NCBI GenBank assembly: GCA_964574215.1 | Contig: CAZNLR010000063.1 | Location: 1 to 21,262, forward strand | Direction of reading: 5' to 3' | DNA from: GCA-2725625 sp964574215 | Lineage (GTDB): Bacteria; Pseudomonadota; Alphaproteobacteria; Rhodospirillales; UBA2165 | DNA length: 21,262 nucleotides | Shown here: positions 1 through 7,579 of the stretch, in pieces | How the letters are laid out: the number at the start of each line of letters is the position of its first letter | How positions within the stretch are numbered: the stretch's first letter is position 1 | The notes under the pieces: generated by a model | What the model saw: the letters and a program-made list of their open reading frames with translations, nothing else | Databases searched by the model: none | What the model was told of the DNA's origin: nothing | Position numbers and translations under genes: made by a program

Positions 1-820
1 TGGTCAGATCGTCATAGAAAATCACCGCATGCATGCCGTTGTCGCGGAAATACTCGCCCATGGTGCAGCCGGTATAGGGCGCCAGGAACTGCATGGGTGC
101 GGGCTCCGACGCCGTCGCGGCGACCACGACGGAATATTCCATGCCGCCGTTTTCTTCGAGCACCTTCACCAACTGGGCAACCGAAGACCGTTTCTGGCCG
201 ACGGCGACATAGATGCAGAAAAGTTTTTCCTCATCGCTGGTGGCGGCGTCGTTGATTTTCTTCTGGTTGAGAATGGTGTCCATGATGATGGCCGTTTTAC
301 CGGTCTGGCGGTCACCAATGATCAATTCGCGCTGGCCACGGCCGATCGGGATCAGGCTGTCGATGGCCTTGATGCCGGTCTGCATGGGCTCGTGCACGGA
401 TTTACGCGGAATGATGCCGGGCGCCTTGACCTCGATGAGGCCGCGCTCGTCGGAAGCGATGGGACCTTTGCCGTCAATGGGTTCGCCCAAGGCGTCAACC
501 ACGCGGCCCAGCAGGCCTTTGCCCACCGGCACGTCGACGATATCGCCGGTCCGTTTGACCGTATCGCCTTCCTTAATCGTGCGGTCATCGCCGAAGATAA
601 CGACACCCACATTGTCCTCTTCCAGGTTCAGGGTCATGCCCCGGATTCCGCCCGGGAATTCGACCATTTCACCGGCCTGGACTTTATCGAGACCGTAAAT
701 ACGGGCGATACCGTCACCAACCGACAGAACCTGACCGACCTCGGCGACTTCCGCCTCGGTACCAAAGTTTTGAATTTGCTCTTTAAGAATTGCGGAGATT
801 TCCGCGGCGCGGATTTCCAT
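1..820 (-). CDS. atpA: ATP synthase F1 subunit alpha (5' part, truncated by window edge)
   Basis: Nucleotide-binding, mostly non-catalytic alpha subunit of the F1 sector of F1Fo-ATP synthase, acting on the cytoplasmic face of the inner membrane. About 273 residues of a usual ~510 are present; the C-terminal half lies beyond position 1. The translation starts MEIRAAEISAILKEQIQ, as expected for AtpA. The beta-barrel part is followed by the P-loop GDRQTGKT (bases 293-316), the segment GQKRSSVAQLV and the Walker B-like strand VIFYDDLT at the window edge. The ATG overlaps the atpH stop by one base (TAATG), so the two are probably translationally coupled within an atpHAGDC-type operon. No defect is visible in the part seen. 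Identity is essentially certain. Confidence 0.97.
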   Translation of the reverse strand, partial: MEIRAAEISAILKEQIQNFGTEAEVAEVGQVLSVGDGIARIYGLDKVQAGEMVEFPGGIRGMTLNLEEDNVGVVIFGDDRTIKEGDTVKRTGDIVDVPVGKGLLGRVVDALGEPIDGKGPIASDERGLIEVKAPGIIPRKSVHEPMQTGIKAIDSLIPIGRGQRELIIGDRQTGKTAIIMDTILNQKKINDAATSDEEKLFCIYVAVGQKRSSVAQLVKVLEENGGMEYSVVVAATASEPAPMQFLAPYTGCTMGEYFRDNGMHAVIFYDDLT

Positions 821-1392
821 TATCCGGTCCCTCTCATGGCGAGTTGTAAATGCTGTAATTTTGTACGCAGGGACGAATCGACCATGCGCGATCCAAGTTT
901 AACGACGAGACCACCAAGCAAACCGGGGTCGACCGTCGATTTTATCGTAACCTTATCACCACCGGGCGCCCCGATGGCTTCGTTGAGAGCTTTCGAAAGC
1001 TCGGCCTGTTGGGCGTCGGTCAAAGCCTGAGCCGACGTCACTTCCGCCATAACCTCACCGCGCTTGCCGGCCAGGATGGTCAGGTAATCCCGGATGATAT
1101 CCGTCAGCGCAAACAAGCGGCGGTTGGACGCCGTCACGCCGACAAATTTCCGGGAGATGTCGGAGACTTCGGCTTTGTCTAAAATGGCCAGGATGGCTTT
1201 CGATTGTTCTTTGCGGGAAATCACGGGAGAACGGATCATGCGCTCGAAATCGTCGCTGCTTTCGATCATCTGAGCGATCAGGCGCAAATCGTCGGCAACC
1301 TGATCAAGCGCCTCATGGGATTCGGCCAGTTCATAAAGGGCCGTGGCGTAGCGTCCGGATAGTCCGGAGACATTGGTCGTATCGGCTGACAC
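820..1392 (-). CDS. atpH: ATP synthase F1 subunit delta (OSCP homologue)
   Basis: Peripheral-stalk subunit that links the top of the F1 alpha3beta3 head to the b subunits. The 190 residues match the family length. The N-terminal helical domain (SGLSGRYATALYELA near residues 9-23) and the conserved C-terminal signature VDPGLLGGL followed by D-S-S-L-R are both present. The start is GTG at 1392, supported by a Shine-Dalgarno-like GAGGA (1402-1406) about nine bases upstream. The start lies ahead of the SGRYA motif by the usual distance. It is the first gene of the F1 operon and is followed by atpA with a one-base overlap. Its upstream neighbour on the same strand, priA, lies 272 bases away, so the F1 operon probably has its own promoter in that gap. 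Confidence 0.96.
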   Translation of the reverse strand: MSADTTNVSGLSGRYATALYELAESHEALDQVADDLRLIAQMIESSDDFERMIRSPVISRKEQSKAILAILDKAEVSDISRKFVGVTASNRRLFALTDIIRDYLTILAGKRGEVMAEVTSAQALTDAQQAELSKALNEAIGAPGGDKVTIKSTVDPGLLGGLVVKLGSRMVDSSLRTKLQHLQLAMRGTG

Positions 1393-1481
1393 CTGAGTTG
1401 ATCCTCGGTTCTTTAAATTACCCTGGTGAACTCCATCACCGTGAAAACGGAATGGAACGGGTGGAATTAAATTAATCTAAA

Positions 1482-1510
1482 AACACAACAATTCGCCCCC
1501 ACAATGTCAA
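1482..1510 (-). promoter_or_regulatory. possible promoter of the F1 ATPase operon
   Basis: On the minus strand a perfect -35 hexamer TTGACA (1505-1510) is followed, 17 bases on, by a poor -10 (TGTGTT, 1482-1487). A run of A/T-rich sequence (TTTTTAGATTAATTTAATT) follows, and atpH begins about 90 bases downstream. Only the -35 matches well, so the exact start is uncertain. The rest of the 272-base gap shows no gene. Confidence 0.35.
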
Positions 1511-1542
1511 AAAACGAGCCTTCAAAAAGGGATGCTTTTTGA
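1509..1542 (-). terminator. possible terminator of priA (A/T-rich hairpin plus U-run)
   Basis: A perfect 8-bp inverted repeat TCAAAAAG / CTTTTTGA (1522-1529 and 1535-1542) with a 5-base loop lies about 120 bases after the priA stop. On the minus strand it is followed a few bases later by TTTTTT (1509-1514). The stem is A/T-rich and therefore weak. It directly abuts the candidate -35 of the atp promoter, so it could instead be an operator-like palindrome. Confidence 0.35.
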
Positions 1543-1664
1543 CTCTGCCTCGGCGAAAAGCGACCGTTGTCTAACATACTGATCCGAACTGTGCAAGACG
1601 CGGAAACGGCCCATTGGGTGGCTGGATTTTTGCATTCATTTTCAACCAATTAGCGGGTTGATTG

Positions 1665-3902
1665 TCAGAGAAAACTATAGGGATCGATGTCCAGTTGCAG
1701 CCGCACCTTGCGGGGAATCTGCGTGGCCTGGAGCCAGGCGCGGATATGGGACTGGATATTTACCTTGCGGTCCGCTTTCAGCAGGAAGCGCCGCCGGTGA
1801 CGACCTCTGAGCAGCGCCAGCGGCGCCGGCGCCGGTCCCAGTGTCTGGACGTTACCGCCGCGAGGCGCGCTGCGGTTGAGATTGCGCGCCGCCTGGTCGA
1901 CCGCGCTCTCGTCGGCGCCCGAGACAATAACCCCGGCCAGACGGCCGAAGGGCGGCATGCCAGCTTGTTCCCGATCTTTGGCCTCGGCGGCCAGAAACCC
2001 GTCCCGGTCGCCTTCCGCCAAGGTTTTAATAACGGCGTGATCGGGCATGTAGGTTTGCACCATGACCCGGCCCGCCAGGTAATCGTCTTGGGCGGCCCTG
2101 CCGGCCCGGCCCGCCACCTGATAGAGCAGTTGGAAGGTTCGTTCGGCCGCCCGAAGATCACCGCCGGACAGGCCCAGGTCGGCATCCACCACGCCGACAA
2201 AGGTCAGGTAGGGAAAATGGTATCCTTTGGCGACAATTTGAGTGCCGATGATCAGATCGATTTCGCGCTCCTCGATCTGGCGCACCAGCTCTTCCGCTTG
2301 CGAAGCCGTATAGATGGTGTCGCTGGCGGCCACGCGGCAAGCGATATCGGGAAACAGTTCGGTGATTTCTTCGGCCAACCGCTCAACGCCGGGCCCACAG
2401 GCGTAAAAATTTTCCTCGGTGTCGCATTCGGGACACTTTTCCGGCAGCTTGGCGTTGTAGCCGCAATGATGACATTGCAGCCGTCCCAGCAGACGGTGCT
2501 CCACCAGCCAGGCCGTACATTGGGGACATTGCAGCCGGTGCCCGCAGGTGCGGCAGAGGGTCAAGGGCGCATAGCCTCGTCGGTTCAAAAACAACAACGC
2601 CTGTTCGCCGGCTTCAAAGGTTTGCTTAAGCCCGGCGATCATGGGCGGCGAAAGCCACCGGCCCGCTTCCGGTTTATCGGCGCGCATATCGACTATGGCG
2701 ATTTCGGGCAGGGCGGCGCCGGCGTGCCGGTTGGGCAGATTATAGTGCGTATAGCGCGCCGTTTCCGCATTGCGCACGGTTTCCAGCGACGGTGTGGCCG
2801 ACACCAATATAATGGGGATGTCGCCCAAGTTCGCCCGCACCACCGCCATATCCCGCGCATTGTAAATAACGCCGTCGTCCTGCTTGAAGGAAGGATCATG
2901 TTCCTCATCGACGATAATGACACCGAGATCGGGGAAGGGCAGAAACAGGGCCGAACGCGCACCCACCACCACTTTGGCCTCGCCCTTGGCAACCGCCCGC
3001 CAGGTGGTGCGCCGGGTGGCAGCGGTCAGATCGGAATGCCATTGGGCGGGGGCGCAGCCGAAGCGCGCCCGGAACCTTTCCAGCCACTGGGCTCCGAGAG
3101 CGATTTCCGGCAACAGAACGAGAGCCTGTTTACCGTCTTTCAAAGCTTCCGATACCGCTTCCAGATAGACCTCGGTCTTGCCCGAACCGGGAACGCCTTC
3201 CAGCACGGTGGCGGCATAGGTGTTGGCCGAGACCTGGCCGCGCAAACCCTCGGCGACCTCCGCCTGATCACTTGATAACTCCGGCCCCGCCTTGCGCCCA
3301 TCGGGTATCTCAAAAGACGGCGGGGGGGGAAGTTCCACTTGAGAGATGGCCGACGCCTTGGCCAAACCTTTAACCACCGACGGTCCCACGCCGGCGGCAC
3401 GGGCCAGTTCCGTGGCGGGCCGGGGTGGCCCTTCGGCCAACTCGTCGAGCACCCGCTGCCGTGCAGCGGTCATTCTCAGTTCCTCAATTTTTTCAGGCGA
3501 TTCGCTGTTTTTGACATAAGCGACGACCGGTTTGGGTAGCTTGAGAGCGTCGGGTACGCTCATGGCCATTTTCAAAACAGCGCCGGTCGATGACATGTTG
3601 TAGCTGGCGACCCATTCGATAAACCGGCGGGAAACTTCCGGCAACGTCGGGGCGTCGAGGGGCGCGATCAGGCTTTTCAGTTTGCCCGGCGGCACCTCGT
3701 CAGGCGCAGAATCCCAGACCACACCGGCCACCTGGCGGATGCCCAGCGGCGCCAGAACGAAATCGCCTGGCGCCACGCTAAAGTCTTCCGGAACCCTATA
3801 GGTGTAAGTCCGGCCTAAGGGCAGCGGCAGCAAAACACTGACCTGCCGGTCATTGGAATCGCCTTCGTCCTGGTCCCGTCTTCTGGTGCTCGGTTCGGCC
3901 AT
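1665..3902 (-). CDS. priA: primosomal protein N' (replication restart helicase PriA)
   Basis: 3'-to-5' superfamily 2 helicase that recognises collapsed forks and reloads the replicative helicase. It has 745 residues, normal for the family. The N-terminal DNA-binding domain occupies about residues 18-115. The helicase core has Walker A GVPGSGKT (236-243), DEEH box (332-335), SAT (368-370), and the late motif QVAGRAGR (595-602). The zinc-binding insert carries all eight cysteines in four C-x2-C pairs (450/453, 459/462, 477/480, 490/493). The chosen ATG (3902) is followed by a short charged, probably disordered, leader before the conserved VLLPLPLGRTYTY. No Shine-Dalgarno is visible upstream, and a candidate promoter ends only seven bases before the ATG. 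It is divergent from fsa. Confidence 0.97.
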   Translation of the reverse strand: MAEPSTRRRDQDEGDSNDRQVSVLLPLPLGRTYTYRVPEDFSVAPGDFVLAPLGIRQVAGVVWDSAPDEVPPGKLKSLIAPLDAPTLPEVSRRFIEWVASYNMSSTGAVLKMAMSVPDALKLPKPVVAYVKNSESPEKIEELRMTAARQRVLDELAEGPPRPATELARAAGVGPSVVKGLAKASAISQVELPPPPSFEIPDGRKAGPELSSDQAEVAEGLRGQVSANTYAATVLEGVPGSGKTEVYLEAVSEALKDGKQALVLLPEIALGAQWLERFRARFGCAPAQWHSDLTAATRRTTWRAVAKGEAKVVVGARSALFLPFPDLGVIIVDEEHDPSFKQDDGVIYNARDMAVVRANLGDIPIILVSATPSLETVRNAETARYTHYNLPNRHAGAALPEIAIVDMRADKPEAGRWLSPPMIAGLKQTFEAGEQALLFLNRRGYAPLTLCRTCGHRLQCPQCTAWLVEHRLLGRLQCHHCGYNAKLPEKCPECDTEENFYACGPGVERLAEEITELFPDIACRVAASDTIYTASQAEELVRQIEEREIDLIIGTQIVAKGYHFPYLTFVGVVDADLGLSGGDLRAAERTFQLLYQVAGRAGRAAQDDYLAGRVMVQTYMPDHAVIKTLAEGDRDGFLAAEAKDREQAGMPPFGRLAGVIVSGADESAVDQAARNLNRSAPRGGNVQTLGPAPAPLALLRGRHRRRFLLKADRKVNIQSHIRAWLQATQIPRKVRLQLDIDPYSFL

Positions 3903-3909
3903 GGGTTAC

Positions 3910-3937
3910 ACTCTACCCGCTCGGGGGACGCCGTCAA
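3910..3937 (-). promoter_or_regulatory. candidate priA promoter placed almost on the start codon
   Basis: Minus-strand TTGACG (3932-3937, five of six to the sigma70 -35) and TAGAGT (3910-3915, four of six to the -10) are separated by 16 bases. The -10 ends seven bases before the priA ATG, so the transcript would start at or next to the A of ATG. This agrees with the lack of a ribosome binding site and suggests a leaderless mRNA. Confidence 0.45.
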
Positions 3938-4005
3938 ACTGAAGGCCTGTCCGTTATTGGGAAGAGCCGAATACAAGACCAAACACAGGATAAGAAGGAC
4001 TATTT

Positions 4006-4662
4006 ATGAAGTTTTTTGTTGATACCGCCGATGTCGGTGAAATCAAGGATCTTGCCGAAACCGACATGGTGGATGGGGTCACCACCAATCCGTCGCTGGT
4101 CGCCAAGACGGGCCGCGATTTCACCGAAGTGATTACCGAAATCTGTTCAATCGTCAGCGGCCCCGTCAGCGCCGAAGTCGCCGCCACGGATGCGCCGACC
4201 ATGATCGAGGAAGGCCGCAAACTGCATGACATCGCCGACAACGTTGCCGTCAAGGTGCCATTAACCGTGGACGGATTGAAAGCCTGCCGGGCGCTTTCCG
4301 ATGACAATATTATGGTCAATGTGACTCTTTGTTTCTCGTCGGCTCAGGCCATTCTGGCCGCCAAGGCCGGCGCCACGTTCGTTTCCCCCTTTGTCGGCAG
4401 GCTGGACGATATCGGTAGCGACGGAATGGAACTGATCGAAGACATTTGCGAAATTTACGCCAATTATCCGGCTTTCAAGACGGAGGTCCTGGTGGCCTCG
4501 GTGCGCCATCCCATGCATGTGGTGGAAAGCGCCCGGCTGGGAGCCGACGTGGTTACCATTCCCCCCGCTGCCATACGCCAGCTTTACAATCATCCATTGA
4601 CCGACAAGGGCCTGGAGGCGTTCCTCAAAGACTGGGCCGCCACCGGCCAGTCGATTTTGTGA
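4006..4662 (+). CDS. fsa: transaldolase-like protein / fructose-6-phosphate aldolase family
   Basis: Class I aldolase of the small MipB/TalC transaldolase subfamily (218 residues, the usual ~215-220). It either moves dihydroxyacetone units in the pentose phosphate pathway or cleaves fructose 6-phosphate; sequence alone does not separate these. The start MKFFVDTADVGEI carries the conserved Asp6. VTTNPS lies at 25-30, the Schiff-base lysine is K83 in VAVKVPLT, and NVTLCFS plus FVSPFVGRLDDIG (about 105-137) form the phosphate-binding and active-site strands. A Shine-Dalgarno AGAAGGA (3993-3999) precedes the ATG. It heads a plus-strand run with DUF484 and xerC and is divergent from priA across about 100 bases. 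Confidence 0.93.
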   Translation: MKFFVDTADVGEIKDLAETDMVDGVTTNPSLVAKTGRDFTEVITEICSIVSGPVSAEVAATDAPTMIEEGRKLHDIADNVAVKVPLTVDGLKACRALSDDNIMVNVTLCFSSAQAILAAKAGATFVSPFVGRLDDIGSDGMELIEDICEIYANYPAFKTEVLVASVRHPMHVVESARLGADVVTIPPAAIRQLYNHPLTDKGLEAFLKDWAATGQSIL

Positions 4663-4672
4663 GGGCGGATCA

Positions 4673-5386
4673 ATGAGTGGTGAAACATTATTTGATAAAG
4701 ACGACGTCGCCGCCTATTTACGCGACAATCCCGACTTTCTGAAAAACAATCCCGACCTGCTGGATACGCTGAACCCGCCGTCGCGCTGGGAGGGGGACGG
4801 CAATGTGGTGGACATGCAGACGGTGATGCTGGACCGATTACGGGACGAATCGGAAAATTTGAAAGACGCCGCCAATTTGCTGATCAGCACGACCCGGTCC
4901 AATATGCTGATCCAAACCCGCACCCATGCGTCGGTGATCGCCATATTGGGCGCGGACAGTTTCGAAAAGCTGGTTCACGTGGTGTGCTACGACATGCCGC
5001 TTTTGCTGGACGTAGACGCCGTGTCGCTGTGCTTCGAAACCGGCGATAAGGGTCATTCGGAGTTGGGCGAAAACGACATCAAGTGGCTGGCCCCCGGGAG
5101 CGTGGATAAAATCCTCGGCGGTGCTGATGAGTACGCCAAACTTCTCGAACATACCAGCGATGACGGCACCGTGTTCGGCGAGGCGGCGGGTCTGGTAAAA
5201 TCAGCCGCCCTGGCCCGCTTGCAGTTGGGCGACCGGCTCGGCGGCGAAAACGGCTTTGGTTTGATGGCGTTCGGTGCCCGCAACCGGGGCAGTTTCCACG
5301 GCGGGCAAGGCACCGATCTGCTGACCTTCATTGCGCGCGTTCTGGAGATTTCGCTTCTGAGATGGCTGCCGACAAAACAGGCGTAA
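4673..5386 (+). CDS. DUF484 family protein (GAF-like)
   Basis: Cytosolic protein of the DUF484 family, found next to xerC in many proteobacteria; its biochemical role is not established. It has 237 residues. The N-terminal helix-turn segment with repeated NPDFL/NPDLL (19-30) is the family hallmark, followed by a coiled-coil-prone stretch (about 50-75) and a GAF-like alpha/beta domain to the end. It begins 10 bases after the fsa stop, with GAGGGCGG just upstream as ribosome binding site. Its last 25 bases overlap the start of xerC, implying translational coupling and perhaps a joint role in chromosome or cell-division related recombination (inference from context). Confidence 0.9.
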   Translation: MSGETLFDKDDVAAYLRDNPDFLKNNPDLLDTLNPPSRWEGDGNVVDMQTVMLDRLRDESENLKDAANLLISTTRSNMLIQTRTHASVIAILGADSFEKLVHVVCYDMPLLLDVDAVSLCFETGDKGHSELGENDIKWLAPGSVDKILGGADEYAKLLEHTSDDGTVFGEAAGLVKSAALARLQLGDRLGGENGFGLMAFGARNRGSFHGGQGTDLLTFIARVLEISLLRWLPTKQA

Positions 5387-6357
5387 AAGAAAAGAAAAAC
5401 GGTAAAGCCGAAATTCTGTTTTCCGCCGAACCGGCGGTGGCGGCTGTCATCGGCGAGTGGCGGCGTTGGCTGGCGGTTGAGCGAAATTGTTCCCAACACA
5501 CCCGGGACGCCTATGCCCGCGATCTGGCCGCTTTTTTCACCTACCTCAATGAACATTTGGGTTTTCCACCCGGGCTAAGCGACTTGGAAGGGCTGGCCGC
5601 CGCCGATTTCCGCGGCTATCTGGCCAAACGCCACAATGACGGATTGACCCGTTCGTCGACAGCGCGGGCGGTATCGACCTTGCGCAATTTTTTCAAGTTT
5701 ATGGACCGCAACGGCAAAGTCCTCAACGCCGCCATCAAGGCCATCAAAACACCCAAGCTGCCCCGTGCCATTCCCAAACCGTTGTCCGAGGCCGAGGCCA
5801 TGGAGGCCTTGTCGGCCTTCGGCGACATGCATGACACGCCATGGATCGCCGACCGGGACATCGCGCTGATGACGCTGCTTTACGGCTGCGGGCTGAGGAT
5901 CAGCGAGGCCCTTGATCTCAACCGGGAAGATTTGCCGAATGGGAATACCCCCGGGGGCGATACCATGGTGATCACGGGAAAAGGCAACAAGCAGCGGCTG
6001 GTGCCGGTTCTGCCGGTGGTGGTGGAGGCCATCGACGTCTATCTCGACGCCTGCCCGTTTAAAATAAAAGGGGACGGTCCCCTTTTTGTCGGCGCCCGGG
6101 GCAAGCGGCTGAACCCGGGTGTGGTGCAGCGGCAAATGCGGAAAGTCAGGGCCCTGCTCGGCCTGCCGGCCTCCGCCACGCCCCACGCCCTGCGTCATAG
6201 TTTCGCCACCCACCTATTGGCCGACGGGGGTGATCTCCGCACCATCCAGGAACTGCTGGGCCACGCTTCTCTTTCGACCACCCAACGTTACACCGAAGTT
6301 GATTCGGCACGGCTGATCGAAGTCTACCGCGACAGCCATCCCCGGGCCCGAAAATAG
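5362..6357 (+). CDS. xerC: tyrosine recombinase XerC
   Basis: Site-specific tyrosine recombinase that, with XerD, resolves chromosome dimers at dif. It has 331 residues; the SAM-like N-terminal domain spans about 27-115 and the catalytic domain about 135-325. The catalytic set is complete: R179 (GCGLRISEAL), K207 (GKGNKQR), H275 and R278 (HALRH), H301 (LLGHASLSTTQRY) and the nucleophile Y310. The ATG at 5362 lies inside DUF484 (25-base overlap); no later Met suits. The roughly 25-residue charged N-terminal leader is slightly long. Two oddities are noted separately: a perfect palindrome encoding the KIKGDGPLF region (about residues 234-242) and a 14-base tandem duplication across the stop codon. 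Confidence 0.95.
   Translation: MAADKTGVKEKKNGKAEILFSAEPAVAAVIGEWRRWLAVERNCSQHTRDAYARDLAAFFTYLNEHLGFPPGLSDLEGLAAADFRGYLAKRHNDGLTRSSTARAVSTLRNFFKFMDRNGKVLNAAIKAIKTPKLPRAIPKPLSEAEAMEALSAFGDMHDTPWIADRDIALMTLLYGCGLRISEALDLNREDLPNGNTPGGDTMVITGKGNKQRLVPVLPVVVEAIDVYLDACPFKIKGDGPLFVGARGKRLNPGVVQRQMRKVRALLGLPASATPHALRHSFATHLLADGGDLRTIQELLGHASLSTTQRYTEVDSARLIEVYRDSHPRARK
6066..6086. repeat. perfect 10-bp palindrome inside xerC (REP-like)
   Basis: AAAAGGGGAC and its reverse complement GTCCCCTTTT flank a single G. The palindrome lies within the xerC reading frame and encodes KGDGPLF. The form (A/T tail, GGGGAC/GTCCCC core) resembles REP/RAYT-associated palindromes of environmental bacteria. No RAYT gene is in the window and no second copy was noticed. 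Confidence 0.6.
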
Positions 6358-6371
6358 GGGCCCGAAAATGA
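6344..6371 (+). repeat. 14-base tandem duplication across the xerC stop codon
   Basis: GGGCCCGAAAATAG (6344-6357) is followed directly by GGGCCCGAAAATGA (6358-6371); the first 12 bases are identical. The first copy ends with the xerC stop TAG, so the last residues (ARK) and stop are encoded by the upstream copy. It looks like a recent slippage or duplication event. Confidence 0.75.
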
Positions 6372-6399
6372 AGGTTTGGGAAGTAAGGGAACGATTCGT

Positions 6400-6702
6400 C
6401 TAGGCGAGACCGCCTGTGCTGGCCATCCAGTGGACGATATCCTTGGAATACCAGGTGGCGACAAAAAATCCAGTGGCGATAACTGCCGCCCACACGGCCG
6501 CCAGCTTAAATGCGCGGGCACGGCGCTTTTGCTTGCGCAAGGCGTTCCGTTTCGCTTGGCGCTGCTTCCGCATTTTGATGCGGCGGGCGCGGGATTCCGC
6601 TTCGCTTTCCAGTTGGGCGAGATTCTCCGCCCGTTTCTTTTCATCAAAAACAGAGGAGTTGCGGGACTCTTCTAACATTTCCATTGGGGTTATATTATTC
6701 AT
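6400..6702 (-). CDS. small single-span membrane protein, unknown function
   Basis: Not recognised as a named family. The 100 residues show an acidic N-terminus (about 1-35), then a highly basic Arg/Lys/Gln-rich helical stretch (about 38-65, coiled-coil prone). A single hydrophobic segment follows (about 66-83, AAVWAAVIATGFFVATW), then a short tail. The positive-inside rule predicts a cytoplasmic N-terminus with a short periplasmic C-terminus. ATG at 6702 is the most upstream start; the ribosome binding site (GGTGGA directly upstream) is poorly spaced. A later Met at residue 7 or 9 is possible. It is convergent with xerC and 259 bases downstream of recR. Biased composition and a plausible membrane topology support a real gene, but this is moderate evidence. 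Confidence 0.6.
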   Translation of the reverse strand: MNNITPMEMLEESRNSSVFDEKKRAENLAQLESEAESRARRIKMRKQRQAKRNALRKQKRRARAFKLAAVWAAVIATGFFVATWYSKDIVHWMASTGGLA

Positions 6703-6961
6703 TGTTCCACCGTTTAACCTTCATTGTCCTTCGTCTTTTCCCACAATATCCCGATATAGTTTTTCTAGGCACGTTTCAGTTCAAGCCGGATTTAAACCGG
6801 TATCCTTGCTATTTTTTGAGTAGAAACTTGAAGCGCCGGGCCTGTCCTCGGTCGACCATTCGGCATGCATCAAACTATATGCATTAAAGCGCATAATCGA
6901 AAACCGATCAGTGATAACCGTCACAGGTTGTGCTTTTTTCTAATTTTAACAGAATCGCCGT
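6703..6961. other. intergenic region without a recognisable gene
   Basis: A/T-rich gap between recR and the small membrane protein. It holds two ATGCAT hexamers close together (near 6863-6884) and a short CCGG-TTTAAA-CCGG inverted element (6786-6800). A minus-strand CTTGAA / CTATAT pair may be part of the promoter for the small membrane protein, but spacing is poor. No convincing terminator, tRNA or small RNA was seen. Confidence 0.5.
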
Positions 6962-7567
6962 TCAAACGCCGCGCCGGTCCTTGAGGGCGGCGGCCAGTGT
7001 ACCGTCGTCGAGATAGTCCAACTCGCCGCCGACGGGAATACCGTGAGCCAGTTCAGAGACGGTGACCCCCGCATTGGCCACGGAATTGAGGAGGCGGTCG
7101 GTGATGTAGTGGGCGGTGGTCTTGCCGTCAACGGTGGCGCCGGTGGCGAGTATGACTTCTTGAACCCGGTCTTCCCGCGCCCGGGCCAGCAGGCTATCGA
7201 CGGCCAGGTCTTCCGGGCCCACCCCGTCGAGGGGCGACAATACGCCGCCCAGCACATGGTACAGCCCCCGGAACGTTGCCGTCCGCTCCAATGCCCACAA
7301 ATCGGCAACCTCTTCGACAACGCAGACCAGGCTTTGATCCCGCTTGGGATCGGTGCAGATGGCGCAGGGATCGGCGGTATCCAGATTGCCGCAGACGCCG
7401 CATGATTTTACATTGTCGGCGGCAGCTTCCATGGCCAGGCCCAACGGCTTCAACAGCGATTCCCGGTTTTTGATCAAATGCAACGCCGCCCGGCGCGCCG
7501 ACCGTGGTCCCAAACCAGGGAGTTTCGACAGCATTTGGATAAGGCGGTCTATATCGGTGGTGGACAT
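6962..7567 (-). CDS. recR: recombination mediator RecR
   Basis: DNA-binding partner of RecF/RecO that helps load RecA on gapped DNA. The 201 residues match the family. An N-terminal helix-hairpin-helix (KLPGLGPRSARRAALHL, about 15-31) is followed by a zinc finger with C56, C59, C68 and C71. The Toprim domain starts at about residue 79, with the acidic VVEE (83-86), YHVLGGVLSPLDGVGPE (103-119) and EVILATGATVDG. A C-terminal segment with LAHGIPVGGELDYLDDGTL follows. ATG at 7567, with only a weak GAGA as ribosome binding site. It lies 12 bases after ybaB in the dnaX-ybaB-recR operon. Confidence 0.97.
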   Translation of the reverse strand: MSTTDIDRLIQMLSKLPGLGPRSARRAALHLIKNRESLLKPLGLAMEAAADNVKSCGVCGNLDTADPCAICTDPKRDQSLVCVVEEVADLWALERTATFRGLYHVLGGVLSPLDGVGPEDLAVDSLLARAREDRVQEVILATGATVDGKTTAHYITDRLLNSVANAGVTVSELAHGIPVGGELDYLDDGTLAAALKDRRGV

Positions 7568-7579
7568 ATATATCTCGGC

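Noticed and set aside
29..1030. 333-codon open frame on the plus strand
   Set aside because: It is antisense to atpA and atpH, both certain from conserved motifs.
1662..3275. 537-codon open frame on the plus strand
   Set aside because: It is the antisense of priA, whose motifs are complete on the minus strand; the plus product has no recognisable domain and arises from G/C-rich codon bias.
6780..6815. tRNA T-arm-like sequence (GTTCAAGCC ... CCGG)
   Set aside because: No acceptor stem, D arm or anticodon arm can be formed around it; the match is limited to a short stretch.
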